Shown here: one piece after another, positions 23,110 through 33,515 of the stretch | How positions within the stretch are numbered: position 1 is the first letter of the stretch | Layout of the letters: every line of letters begins with the position of its first letter | Assembly (NCBI GenBank): GCA_026936325.1 | Contig: JAPTHN010000003.1 | Span: 70,303,192-70,367,191, forward strand | Direction of reading: 5' to 3' | Length of the DNA stretch: 64,000 nucleotides | Origin: Platynereis dumerilii | Lineage: Eukaryota > Annelida > Polychaeta > Phyllodocida > Nereididae | Program-made: the position numbers and the translations under genes | The notes under the pieces: model-generated | Databases searched by the model: none | What the model saw: the letters and a program-made list of their open reading frames with translations, nothing else | What the model was told of the DNA's origin: nothing

Positions 23110-23675
23110 CACTCAACAAATAAACGTACCACTTCATTTTTGCTTATAATTTGTGAGATAATTTTTTTTTGGCCAAAACCAATTAAACAGTGTTGATCCT
23201 ATTATAAAAATGTGCCGAAAATCATTCAAGTGCGACCGTTTTTCCCTAACATTTACCTTTTACCTTGTGGGACCATTTCCGGAACATTTACCTTGTGTAT
23301 CAAAGTTGGATTTTTTTTTAAATGGCCCCATAACCAGATTACCCACATCTCACCAAAAAAATCTAAGTGTCATTTTGCATTGTGCATCAAAAAGCCATAA
23401 AAAATGAAAAAATGGTGACATTATGCTTTATTTTTGATAGCTACAGATCACTTTCCAGATGAATTCTTTTAGTGAGATGTGGGTATGGGCATTTAAAAAA
23501 AATACCCAAATATGATAAACGAGGTCAAAGGTAAAGAGGAAATGGTCGCACTTCAATTATTTTCACATAGATACATTTTCGTAATAGGATCACTACTGTT
23601 TAATTGGTTTTGGCCCAAAAAATCATACAAATTATTAGAAAAAATGAAGGGGGGTGTTTGTTTTTTTGTTGAGTG
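23110..23675. mobile_element. 566-bp foldback MITE
   Basis: Ends CACTCAACAAA / TTTGTTGAGTG are flanked by TA (23,108-23,109, 23,676-23,677). Arms pair almost to the centre: GGCCAAAACCAATTAAACAG with its inverse near 23,600, AAGTGCGACC with GGTCGCACTT, and TTACCCACATCTCA with TGAGATGTGGGTA. Two ORFs inside are by-products of the palindrome. Confidence 0.8.
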
Positions 23676-23677
23676 TA

Positions 23678-24755
23678 CATGTACAAATGATACCCGTTTA
23701 GTGTTTAGGCATTATTTCAAAGTAGCCAGGCTTTATCAATGACATCTAAAAAAGGCATATTTACCATATCAAACTATCATTGGTGATACTGGCACTCCTC
23801 GTTCTTCTGCCACCTGTAAACAGAGAGACAAATATTTTTTCACTTGATACAAGAGAAGGCATAATTGAAGCATTTCCAGCTGGTTGGCTATGAATATCAT
23901 CAAATTGTTTAGGCCTACAGCCTAAATATCAGGACCTATGATGTTTTTAGAATCACTGTCAAACATAGTTATGACATCACCAGCATTGCAGAATGAGATG
24001 CCTGATGACGTCACAAAACAGCGGCCCAAACAATGCAATTGTGATGTCATGACCATTGTTGCTCCATGGGTACATCATGGTTCTGTATTTAAATGGTCTT
24101 GTGGAAAAAAATCTTTCCAATAATATTTAAATCCGGTGAAAAAATAAACTACCCATTCGAGCACTACATAACAATATCCTGATTGTGACCCTGATTCGAG
24201 TGGTTTTGTCATGTTGTTATATTATTTCAATACTGCAGAGGCATAGCCTTAGCCAGATAATTTCCTAGAGTGGTGCAAGTGGTGTTTCATCATCATGCTG
24301 AAAGGCACAAGAAACTAAACAAAATGCAGAAATTTGTTGGATCATAATAAACAGTTCAACAAAAATAAGTCCCCCTTTACGAAAACTTGAATATCTCAAA
24401 GACCTCTATTCTGATTTCTATTACAGTTGACCCGTTTGTAGGCTTGCATATCGACATTGTGTCTGTGTATTTTTAGCTTGATTGCTTCATATTTGTCTGA
24501 GCCAGCAGACTCTGAGTGCCTCCCTTTCCACTACCCAACCCTCTCCCTGCCCCCCACCCCCTGGTTTAAGTCAAAAGTGTCACTTTAAAAGAGTTTTTCC
24601 TGCCATTACACAAATGTGAAGTCATCATGAAGCAACCACGACAACACATTGACATTGTTTGGGCTCGTGTTCGATTTTGACATCAGGCAGCTGCAATGGC
24701 AGTGCAATGCGGGTGACGTCTTAACCATTGCTTAAGAATATCTTTTGGAGAGACG
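23678..24755. other. Stretch without a firm gene
   Basis: Unique-looking DNA inside the 11.3 kb element. One weak minus-strand exon-like piece (acceptor TGTTTACAG at about 23,815, open frame to about 23,765) might belong to the element's gene; not called. Confidence 0.3.
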
Positions 24756-25145
24756 AGAGGGACAGACGAGAGACAAAGACGAGAGACAAAGATGAGAAAC
24801 AAAGACGAGAGACAGAGACGAGAGGCAGAGACAAGAGGGACAGACGAGAGGCAGAGACGAGAGGCATAGACAAGAGGCAGAGACGAGAGGGAGAGGTGAG
24901 AGGGAGAGGTGAGAGGGAGAGGAGAGGGAGAGGAGAGGGAGAGGAGAGGGAGAGGAGAGGGAGAGGGAGAGGAGAGGGAGAGGGAGAGGAGAAGGGGAGA
25001 AGGGGAGGGATTGAGAGGGGAGAGGGAGAGAGGAGAGAAAGGGAGAAAATGGAGAGAGGAGAGGAAAGGAGAGGAGAGGAAGAGAGGAGAGGAGAGGGAG
25101 AGAGGAGAGGGATTGAGGAGATGGAGAGAGGAGAGAAGAGAGGTA
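24756..25145. repeat. Purine (GA) tract with 12-bp periodic start
   Basis: The left part repeats units like GACGAGAGACAA and GACGAGAGGCAG; the right part is almost pure purine on the plus strand, including 100 uninterrupted purines at 24,911-25,010 and 62 at 25,051-25,112. Long ORFs on both strands here are artefacts of low complexity. Such mirror-like purine tracts can form intramolecular triplex DNA. Confidence 0.9.
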
Positions 25146-25364
25146 GACCAGCCAGCAACAAAATCTTATCCCATTCATATTCTTTGTTGTCCACTTATCT
25201 CAAGTTCGACTGTATGATTGTCTCGCGGCTTAAGTGGGTTATTCAATATGGTATCAGGAATGTTTATTATTATCTAAAGCACCCGGGTGATAAATAACAT
25301 ATTTCCTCTCTTGTGGTTAATAACCTTTACCTATTTTGAAATGGCTATACGGCAACAGAAAGGC

Positions 25365-26360
25365 AGGAGAAATAAAGAAGGAAAGGAGAGGAGAGGGTGG
25401 GGGCTGGGGGGAAAGGGAATAAGGAGGGACAGGTGGCAAAGGGGAGAGGGGATAGGATTGGGAGTGGTTGAAGGGGAGGGGGTTGCGGATGGAGAGGTAG
25501 ACAGATGCCAGAGGGGATATTGATGAGGCAGCATTCAAGACTGTTTTTAAAAACATTGCATGTCCATATTTATAACTTCGTGAATTACGCGAGGAAAATT
25601 TGGAAGTTACACCGTCACAAAACTACATTTTAAAATTAATACAAATATATGTGAAATAATGCAAACCTCACCGATTAGTTGGAGAGTCATACGCTATATT
25701 TCATTAAATTGGCATGAATCTACTGTTGGGATCAATTTGCCACTGACCTTGGAAGAGTTGACAGCTTGAAAGACCTGAAGACACAATCATGGAAGACCTA
25801 TCCATGAATTTCACGACTTATTCATCAACTGGTGTTGCACAAGACGCATGTACTTCATCAGCCTCTGTCTTGAATCTGAAAATTTACAACACTCTTTAAT
25901 TGCTTATGCTTAAAACATAACCCTCTCCCCACCCCATATGAAGGCAGGAAAGAGATTGAAGGAAAACAGAAAGAGGATTTAGGTACGTCAGACTGTGATA
26001 GAAAAGAGGGAGAAGTTTGGAAGTGAAGGAGGTGGGAGAATAAAAGAAGGAAAAGAGGAAAGAAGGAAGGGAAAAGGAGAGAAGAGGGGGATGAAGGAGA
26101 AAGAGAAAGATTGGGATTCACCAGCGAGCAACCAAGATTATTTAAAGAAGGAAAAGAGGAAGAATGGAAAGGGGATTGAGAGGAGAGGGAAAGATGGAAA
26201 ATGAGGGGAGGACAGGGGAGATAGCATAGGGCACATAGGATAGAATGAAGGCAGAGGGCACATAGGATAGGGTGAAGGCAGAGGGCAATGGAGAGGAGGC
26301 AAAATTGACCAGTGAGAGTGACGGACAGTACGAGGGAGGGTGCGATGCTTGTGGGGAGAT
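25365..26360. repeat. Further purine-rich low-complexity blocks
   Basis: GA-rich runs at about 25,365-25,500 and 25,985-26,360, the latter with a short tandem unit around CACATAGGATAG. Between them (25,570-25,800) lies one copy of a flank also found at 29,608-29,910. ORFs in the purine runs are not counted as genes. Confidence 0.6.
25748..25774 (-). other. 27-nt microexon candidate, copy 1
   Basis: Acceptor GTGTCTTCAG, 27 nt (VFQAVNSSK in one frame), donor GTCAGT. The same unit with both splice sites exists at 29,855-29,881, and flanking DNA is homologous, so a microexon with its introns was duplicated on either side of the tandem array. Function unknown; possibly part of the element's minus-strand gene. 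Confidence 0.35.
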
Positions 26361-26439
26361 TGACTTCCAGCAATCAAGGTTATTTTTTAACCAGAACCGC
26401 AAGCGGTTTAAACGCTTGTCTGTCAATGTGAAATATATC

Positions 26440-29400
26440 AATGTGTGCCAGATTATCACCCACAGGCCAATACCTGTAGCTAATTTTATAAGTCTAAGCG
26501 ATATATTACGGCTACAATGAGCAGTTAAAGAATGAAGAAATATGGCTGCCAAAATTACCACAATCTTGGATTTATTGACATGTTCCTGATCCATGCCCAC
26601 AGGCCAATAGCTGTATCTACTTTCAAAACTCTAAGCAAAGTAGCAAGGTCACAATGGGCAGTTCAAGGATATCAGCCATTTTAAAGAGACTATTTTGGTG
26701 GCCATCTTGAATTTCTCAACATGTTCCTAATTCATACCCACAGGCCAATACCTGTACCAAATTTCATAACTCTAAGCGAAATATTGAGATCACAATGGGC
26801 AGTTCAAGAAATGAAGAAAGACTGCTGCCAAAATGGCTGCCATCTTGGATGTTCCCGATCAATACCCACAGGCCAATACATGTACCAAATTTTATAACTC
26901 CAAGTGAAATATTAAGGTCACAATCGGCAATTCAAGAAATGAAAGATGGCTGAAAAATTTGCCACCATCTTAGATTTTTCAGCATGTTCCTGATCAATAC
27001 CCAGAGGCCAATACCTGCACCAACTTTCATAACTGTAAGTGAAATACTAAGGTCACAATGGTCAGTTCAAGAATGAAGAAAGATGACTGCCAAAATGGCC
27101 ACCACAAAACGTCAGCCATCTTGGATTTCTCAACAGGTTCCCGATCAATGCCCACAGGCCAATACCTGTACCAAATTTCATAACTCTAAGCGAAATATTG
27201 TGGTCACAATGTGCAGTTCAAGAATGAAGAAAGATGGCTGCCAAAATGGCCACCAAAAAATGGTCACCATCTTGGATTTCTCAGCATACTCCCGATCGAT
27301 ACCCACAGGCAAATAGGGGAGGCGGGGGTCAGAAGTCACAAAATTCAGAAAAAGCCCCAGAACAGAGCAGGTGTTTGTTATATCTGAATGACCTTTGGCA
27401 CAATTATGCAGTATTTAGTTGACTATAGTTGTATCACATGATAGCTGCTGTGCTGTAAATAGGCTTTAGTCAGTTCACAATTATTTAAGGCAAAGTCCGA
27501 TGTGACTTTTTACCCCATGTCAGGGTCAAGAAGTCACAACCTTGGGGTAAAAAGTCACATGCAATTGTTGTGAATATACAACACTATACGAGGCAATATG
27601 CAGACCTAGACTTGATAGTCATCCTTGTGCATGAAATTTATAGTGAGCCTTGCGAAGCTATAAGCATGCAATGACAATGCACCATCAGCAAAGCCGGCGT
27701 CGGAAATTGCCCAAAGTTTGCGAAATGAAATTTTGCTGCAATGCTCTCACATCGGTATTATTGATGATGGATGATGATAAGATTGTAAGGTAAAAGCTTC
27801 AAGTGTGGAATATTTTACTTTCCTTAGCACAGAATACTGACTTCCCGGTACCCTATGGTAAAATATCACAGTGCTGGGGTGAAATGTCACAGTGTGACAT
27901 TTCACCCCTCAGCTGTTTTTTAAATTCAACACATGATCATGGCAACTTGGTGACCTAATGGCAAAAAATGGGTTCACAGCATGAAAGACAATTATCCAAA
28001 AGACCTTGAAACACTAGCACAACTTCCTATGTCACAGTGACCAGACATTAATAGAGACAGTTCAGAATCAATAAAACCTGTTTGCGACACTAAAAATGCA
28101 TGAGGTGGGTAAAAACCCACTTTGCACAATGAGTATAAGTTTGGTATTCCCTGCAGACATTCTTCTCGTAAAAGTGTCCCAAATTATGATTTAAGCTTAA
28201 GAATTAGGTCACTGCAAGTTGGTCAAAAAGGCCTGTGACTTTTTACCCCTGTGACTTTTCACCCCCTCTTCCCCTACCTGTAACAAATTTCATAACTCTA
28301 TGCGAAATATTACGGTCACAATGGGCAGTTCAAGAAATGAAGAAAGATGGCTGCCAAAATGGCCCCCCACTTGTATTTCTCAACATGTTCCTGATCCATA
28401 CCCACAGGCCAATACCTGTACCAAATTTCATAACTGTAAGTGAAATATTAAGGTCAGAGTGGGCAGTTAAAGAATGAAGATGGCTGCCATAATGGCCAAC
28501 ACAAAATGGCTGCCATCTTGGATTTCTCAACATACTGACGATCCATACCCACAGGCCCATACCTGTACCAAATTTCATAACTGCATGTGAAATCATAAGG
28601 TCACAATGGGCAGTTAAGAATGAAGAACGATGGTTGCCAAAACGGCCACCATAAAACGTCTGCCATCTTGGATTTCTCAACATGTTCCCGATCAATGCCC
28701 ACAGGCCAATACCTGTACCAAATTTCATAGCTCTAAGCGAAATATTGTGGTCACAATGTGCAGTTCAAGAATGAAGAAAAATGGCTGTCAAAATGGCCAC
28801 CATCTTGGATTTCTCAACATACTCCTGATCGATACCCACAGGCAAATACCTGTAACAAATTTCATAACTCATAGCGAAATATTACGGTCACAACGGGCAG
28901 TTCAAGAAATGAAGAAAGATGGCTGCCAAAATGGCCACCAAAAAATGGTCACCATCTTGGATTTCTCAGCATACTCCCGATCGATACCCACAGGCAAATA
29001 CCTGTAACAAATTTCATAACTCATAGCGAAATATTACGGTCACAATGGGCAGTTCAAGAAATGAAGAAAGATGGCTGCCAAAATGGCCCCCCGATTATAT
29101 TTCTCAACATGTTCCTGATCCATACCCACAGGCCAATACCTGTACCAAATTTCATAATTGTTAGTGAAATATTAAGGTCAGAATGAGCAGTTAAAGAATG
29201 AAGATGGCTGCCATAATGGCCACCACAAAATGGCTGCCATCTTGGATTTCTCAACATGCTCCCGATCCATACCCACTGGCCCATACCTGTACCAAATTTC
29301 ATAACTGCATGTGAAATCATAAGGTCACAATGGGCAGTTAAGAATGAAGAAAGATGGCTGCAAAAATGGCCGCCACAAAATGGCAGCCATCTTGGATTTC

Positions 29401-29490
29401 TCTACATGTTCCCAATCCATACCTATAGCCCCATACCTTCACCAAATTTCATATTCATGCCATAAGCGGAAAACTAAGGTCACAAATGGA
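26440..29490. repeat. ~145-bp tandem array, about 15 units, split by an insertion
   Basis: Units spaced 128-151 bp share CCCACAGGCCAATACCTGTA, CAAATTTCATAACTCTAAG, GGTCACAATGGGCAGTTCA, GATGGCTGCCAAAATGG and CATCTTGGATTTCTCAACAT. Seven units lie left and eight right of the element at 27,316-28,274. ORFs running through the array reflect the repeat, not a protein. The right edge ends in GCCGACGACGCCGAAGATCG, which looks like a distinct terminus. Confidence 0.92.
27316..28274. mobile_element. Family C TA-flanked MITE (959 bp) inside the tandem array
   Basis: Ends GGGGAGGCGGGGGTCAGAAG and TTTTCACCCCCTCTTCCCC are flanked by TA (27,314-27,315 and 28,275-28,276). It splits one array unit between GGCAAA and CCTGTAAC; intact neighbours read GGCAAATACCTGTAAC, proving a TA duplication. 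The motif GGGGTAAAAAGTCACA and its inverse recur at about 27,500, 27,525, 27,546 and 28,240, with a perfect 33-bp palindrome at 27,876-27,908. No transposase. Confidence 0.93.
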
Positions 29491-29854
29491 CACTCACACA
29501 AACCTTAACCAGGACAACGCCGACGACGCCGAAGATCGAGTGACCACAATAGCTCTTCATTTTCAAAGAAAATAGATGAGCTAAAAACCATTGGATATTC
29601 ATAATTATAGCTTTGCAAAATAAGCCAAGAGAATTTAGAAGTTAAACTGTTGCAAAACATGCAATTTCATTTGGAAATTAATGCAAATATCATAATTATG
29701 TGAAATATTGCAAACCCCAGTGATTACTAACAAATTACTTTGCTATATTTCACTAGTTGAGGGCAGACATAGTATATAACTATGAGTGAGTTTTTGAGCA
29801 TTAATTATTTGGAGGAAAGGAGAGCAGACAAAAAAATATTGTTGTGTCACTAAC

Positions 29855-29881
29855 CTTGCAAGAGTTGACAGCTTCAAAGAC
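29855..29881 (-). other. 27-nt microexon candidate, copy 2
   Basis: Acceptor GTTTCTTCAG, 27 nt (VFEAVNSCK), donor GTTAGT. Paralogue of 25,748-25,774 with two base differences in the exon; both splice borders are kept. Bases 29,491-29,854 and 29,882-30,135 otherwise hold no recognised gene. Confidence 0.35.
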
Positions 29882-30145
29882 CTGAAGAAACACACTGCAA
29901 AGCTATTTTAAAATCATATTGATAGTTGTGTAAAATATAATCACATGTAAAACGTAAAATAATGACAAATAAATTATTTAAATAAATAATAAATGGCGCG
30001 AGAAAAACAATAAGATTAAAATATTTTACACAGTAGGCCTATTAATATTTAAACATTGTAGACAAATTAGAATGTAACATTTGGGTTATTCTACAGGGTG
30101 ATGATAATTTATTCATACTGATTAATAAATGAGTCCGTTAAGGAG

Positions 30146-30350
30146 AGGGTGGATGGATGATTGGGGATTTACGACATGTATTTATGCACTTGGTAGGCTA
30201 ATAAGGACAGGGGAGGCTACGGCAATGAGGCGAAGGATAATTGAAACAGCCGTCCAACATAGGCCAGGGTGACCCAGCAAGAGCTGGATTCGAACCCTGG
30301 ACCAAGTGATTGGCAGCTCAGCACGTTACCACTAGACCAACCCTCCCCCT
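30146..30350 (-). mobile_element. tRNA-derived SINE with 10-bp target duplication
   Basis: On the minus strand a pol III A box TGGTCTAGTGG (30,339-30,329) and perfect B box GGTTCGAATCC (30,297-30,287) head a 205-bp element whose tail contains GCATAAATA and TCGTAAATCCCC. It is flanked by perfect CGTTAAGGAG repeats at 30,136-30,145 and 30,351-30,360. Tail shared with the next SINE. Confidence 0.88.
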
Positions 30351-30360
30351 CGTTAAGGAG

Positions 30361-30515
30361 GGGGAGGATTAGCTCAGTGGTAGAGTGTTGGGCTGGCAAT
30401 CAATGGGTCCAGGGTTCCACTTCAGCTCTTGCAGAGCCACTTGTCAAACTCCTGTGCTAATTAACCTATCAAGACAAGTGCATAAATAGAGGACGTAAAG
30501 CCCCATTCATCCTCA
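30361..30515 (+). mobile_element. tRNA-derived SINE, head-to-head with its neighbour
   Basis: A box TAGCTCAGTGG (30,370-30,380) and B box GGTTCCACTTC (30,413-30,423) are followed by a tail with GCATAAATAGAGGACGTAAA, the same tail as the opposite-strand SINE at 30,146-30,350. One family, two insertions in opposite orientation. Confidence 0.8.
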
Positions 30516-30561
30516 TCAAGGAATATCACTCACAAAAAATATTGTGGGTTGTGGAACCATA

Positions 30562-30799
30562 CATAGACGTACCGGGCGCACATTTTTTTGGGGGCGGGGT
30601 GAGGGACATCTGCCAGAATTTAAAGATATAAATTTAATGCAATTTCAAATGAAATTACCAGGAAACTTTTAATTTTCAATATTTTTAATTAAATCATCTG
30701 CCCAAATTGTTTAGCCCTTTTACCCGAATCTTACTGTTTCCCAAACTTTTGGGGGGCAATCGCCCCCCTACCCCCCCCCCCCCCTCTGGTACGGCTATG
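30562..30799. mobile_element. 238-bp hAT MITE
   Basis: Ends CATAGACGTACC and GGTACGGCTATG sit between perfect 8-bp repeats GAACCATA (30,554-30,561 and 30,800-30,807). Interior has G and C homopolymer runs near both ends. Confidence 0.87.
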
Positions 30800-30916
30800 G
30801 AACCATACCATTTTATTACCTCAATACAACCATTACAGTAGTTATCAAATAATAGGCAATTAAATATAATTTAGCATTATCATGCATGCTAAATGAATAA
30901 ATAATAGTAATCTTAC

Positions 30917-31031
30917 CTTGCTTATGAGTCTCATCAGTCCTGCTTCCAGAGATTAAATGACTGCTCTTAAGTTTAAACACCTTAAGGCATTGCCAATAAA
31001 GCTTCTTTAAGGGCACAGAAAACAAAAACAA
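30917..31031 (-). CDS. Possible first coding exon of the gene in the 11.3 kb element
   Basis: ATG at 31,031 opens a frame FSVPLKKLYWQCLKVFKLKS and on to SRTDETHKQ, ending at a good donor (AAGCAAG, then GTAAGA). It lies about 160 bp inside the right end of the CACTG element, where a transposase start would be expected, and shares orientation with the exon-like ORF at 22,058-21,784. It ends in phase 1. No domain recognised. Confidence 0.35.
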
Positions 31032-31190
31032 GGCTAAGTCTTCAGTTACAGTTTTTAAACCGTGAATTCATAAAACACGTTATAATGATAACAAGAAAGC
31101 TGTAACTTCTACAGTTTCATGATCACGGCCGATTGACCGTATAAATTACGGAATAAAACCGTTGATTATACTGAAATTTCTAACAGTGTG

Positions 31191-31376
31191 AGACTCCCTT
31201 TGATAAGGACCAACCAGATATAAACTCTCATTTGTGCCACAAGCAATGAGGCACCAATCATAACAACACATTTCTACGATAAATTTGTTGTTCTTGATAC
31301 ATTTTTATTAGCATATATGGCAACTAATTACCTCCGGGATACAATAAAGTTAACTTGACTTGACTCGACTTGACAT
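31191..31376 (+). repeat. Probable retroposon 3' end with ACTTG tail
   Basis: Sequence ending in CCGGGATACAATAAAGTTAA followed by repeated ACTTG/ACTCG units resembles the 3' end of a SINE or LINE with a pentamer tail. Block G of unit 2 lacks it (near 45,590), which supports insertion. No head region identified. Confidence 0.4.
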
Positions 31377-31801
31377 TCTTTGACTGTAATTCTTCAGGTA
31401 ATGCACATGAAGATGCAAGGACTCTGACATATGACCTCGAATCACTTCAAGGCTAGGTTGGCAATCAAACTCATATCAAGCCAAAGTCATAAGCAGCCTG
31501 GTAAGCGAATTGTAAGGAGGTAGATACACTGTAAAACCAGTTACGTTTATTTAAAAGCAGCGTATACAAGTGAGGAGAAATAAGCAGAAGACTGACTATT
31601 TAACAAATTCGCAAAGCACAAGTGGTTATTTTTATAGAAGTCAAGTTTTCTCCTAAACCACGCCCATTATAATACAGCTGTATGGTATTTATAAAAATCC
31701 CAATTGGAATGACATGGATGACAAGCCCCAGAACCAATCAGGGTTTTCGTATTTGATTTTTTTTAAAGTGCTATCAGCCCAAAACAAAAAAACTATATAT
31801 A

Positions 31802-32097
31802 CCGTATTTTCTCTATTTAAAAAAAATAGTGGGAAATAATTCATCCACGATCTAGCTCTGCAATGCAGTATGCAGTCAGAATCCACCAGAGGCGCTGCCA
31901 GCCAGCTGCTGCCCTCTGTGGGACAATTCACGCAATCCAAGATGCGGACGAGGGCAGCCTGAAGACACATTTTTGGCAATTTTGCATTAAAAAAGGTTGG
32001 ATTCGGTCATATTTTGATGGAATTTTAGTTAAAACCAATTCTATATGGAGTAGTATGGGCGTTTATAAGGGGGTGTACGTTTATAGAGAAAATACGG
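31802..32097. mobile_element. 296-bp TA-flanked MITE
   Basis: Ends CCGTATTTTCTCTAT and ATAGAGAAAATACGG with TA on both sides (31,800-31,801, 32,098-32,099). In unit 2 the same AT-rich spot carries a different insertion (45,807-46,343). The ORF crossing it is not protein-like. Confidence 0.85.
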
Positions 32098-33334
32098 TAT
32101 GCAATGTCTTGTCAAGTATCATGTAGTCCAATTTGCTACGTCACAAAGCAAAGTGACCTCACTTAAATATTCCTTGTAGTGAGTAAGATTCAGCTTTTAA
32201 AAGCATCTTAAATTGGAACATATGGAAGAGCATGATCTGTTAAATGTAAGCACTCAACACTTGAAGCTTTCTTTCAGCTACTTGGAAACACTTTCAGAGT
32301 GGCATGAGAAAACTTGTTAGCCGAAGTGGCTCTTCAGTATTCCAGTGATTTTTTGGCTTCTTCTGAACATTAGGGGGAGGCGCAAGAGCGCGTTGTAATC
32401 TCAAAACATTTTAGGAAGACTAGTGGATATTCTCTGGAAGGGTATTGTGTAAGCAATGAATATTTTATGGAAACTTTCACAATCCCTACACAGGAGATCG
32501 CTTGTCACAAGGTCATCCAATTATATTATGTTATATGGCCAGTTTGGACAAAACATTATTTTCTTAAAAACTGTCCAAAATTACTCAAGACCAGCAATTA
32601 AAACCAAAATCAATCACGATTATGTGATAATTGGGTCTGCATATGGCATAAACAATTTTTTTCACCACGCAAATCAATGAAATATCCAGATAACTTTGTA
32701 ACTGAAGTGGAGCAAAATGATGATGACACATTTAGTGTATCAGGTATAGCCACAACAGCAAGGTCAACATTTCAATGTGTCCATTAATTGAAACTCTTCC
32801 AACAGCAATTTGTTGTATATAGAATATTTTATATATTCCAAAATTAATTTTAGAGTCAGAAGACTATAAAGTGACAAAATACGCTGACTGGATAAAAGAA
32901 TTTAGATGAATCTGCGTAATGTGTAAATAAATCTCACATGTACTCTTACGCAATTTTTTGTAGAGCCATTTTTCCAAGATTAATATCTTTGTTAGGGATT
33001 AGGAGTTATTTTCGTAAATTTCATCCCGTGTTTGTGCTGTGCAAGTGACAGATCTTTCACATTGGTAAATGTATATCATGTCGATTTTGCCTACTTTCAC
33101 CCAAAATCTCCTTGTGAGCACTAAGAACTGGCCTTGGAGTGCAGCTCTTAAGCTTTTTTGTAAATGGTAATATCATACCAATGTGTCCTACAAAAGCTGA
33201 CAGCTTGACACAAATTAACTCAGCTATTTCCCTGATCAATGATGAAGCCCAGTATAAACACCGCCATTGAGACTGACAAGCCAAATTAGGTGACTAACAA
33301 TCAGGGTTGGGTACAAATGCGATAAAAAACATTT

Positions 33335-33515
33335 AAATGCAAATGTTTCGGAAATGACCAAATGCAAATGCAAATGTAAATGCCTTCCCAGCAAAAAGCA
33401 TTTAAATGCAAATGCAAATGTTTCAGAATGATTCAAATGCAAATGCAAATGCAAATGTGCCATTTTCAAAAGCATTTAAATGCAAATGTAAATACATTTG
33501 CAAATGCATTTGATA
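33335..33515. repeat. ATGCAAAT (octamer) cluster
   Basis: Nine perfect copies of ATGCAAAT, the POU-domain octamer, within about 150 bp, several overlapping as (ATGCAA)n and four preceded by ATTTAA. It lies in a ~530-bp insertion starting CAGGGTTGGG (33,303) that unit 2 lacks (near 47,622). It may be a hexamer microsatellite carried by a transposon rather than an enhancer. Bases 33,516-33,836 hold nothing else. Confidence 0.6.

Larger units (their letters stand above)
19861..31188. mobile_element. 11.3 kb CACTG...CAGTG element (CMC-like DNA transposon)
   Basis: Ends CACTGTTAGAAATTTCC and TGAAATTTCTAACAGTG are inverted over 16 bp or so and flanked by TG (19,859-19,860 and 31,189-31,190). Both subterminal zones carry repeated CCGTAAAAT / TTTTACGG motifs (19,885-20,200 and 31,055-31,165), as in CACTA/Mirage/Chapaev (CMC) elements. 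The insertion breaks the duplicated locus between blocks E and G. Exon-like ORFs on the minus strand lie near both ends (31,031-30,917 and 22,058-21,784), which could be the first and last coding exons of a spliced gene; I do not recognise a transposase core. It has absorbed other repeats: tandem arrays, MITEs, SINEs and a hAT element. A chance pairing of two separate ends cannot be fully excluded. Confidence 0.65.

Noticed and set aside
23212-23742. Mirror-image ORFs around 23.2-23.7 kb
   Set aside because: Explained by the palindrome of the foldback MITE.
24721-25297. Long ORFs on both strands (Arg/Glu-rich plus, Ser/Pro/Leu-rich minus)
   Set aside because: They run through a purine tract of short repeats; open in several frames at once because stop codons cannot occur, with no domain.
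25858-26600. Minus-strand ORFs of 150-170 codons rich in Ser, Pro, Leu
   Set aside because: Translation of GA-rich low complexity into CT-rich codons; no motif and no splice context.
28330-29320. Repeated ORFs with 'MKFGTGIGLWVWI' type peptides
   Set aside because: These are the ~145-bp tandem repeat read in one frame; unit lengths change the frame and no conservation of a full protein is seen.
26440-29490. CRISPR-like array
   Set aside because: Units are full-length satellite repeats without unique spacers, in animal DNA with introns and SINEs.
33057-33475. His/Leu-rich ORF through the octamer cluster
   Set aside because: Translation of the (ATGCAA)n repeat.
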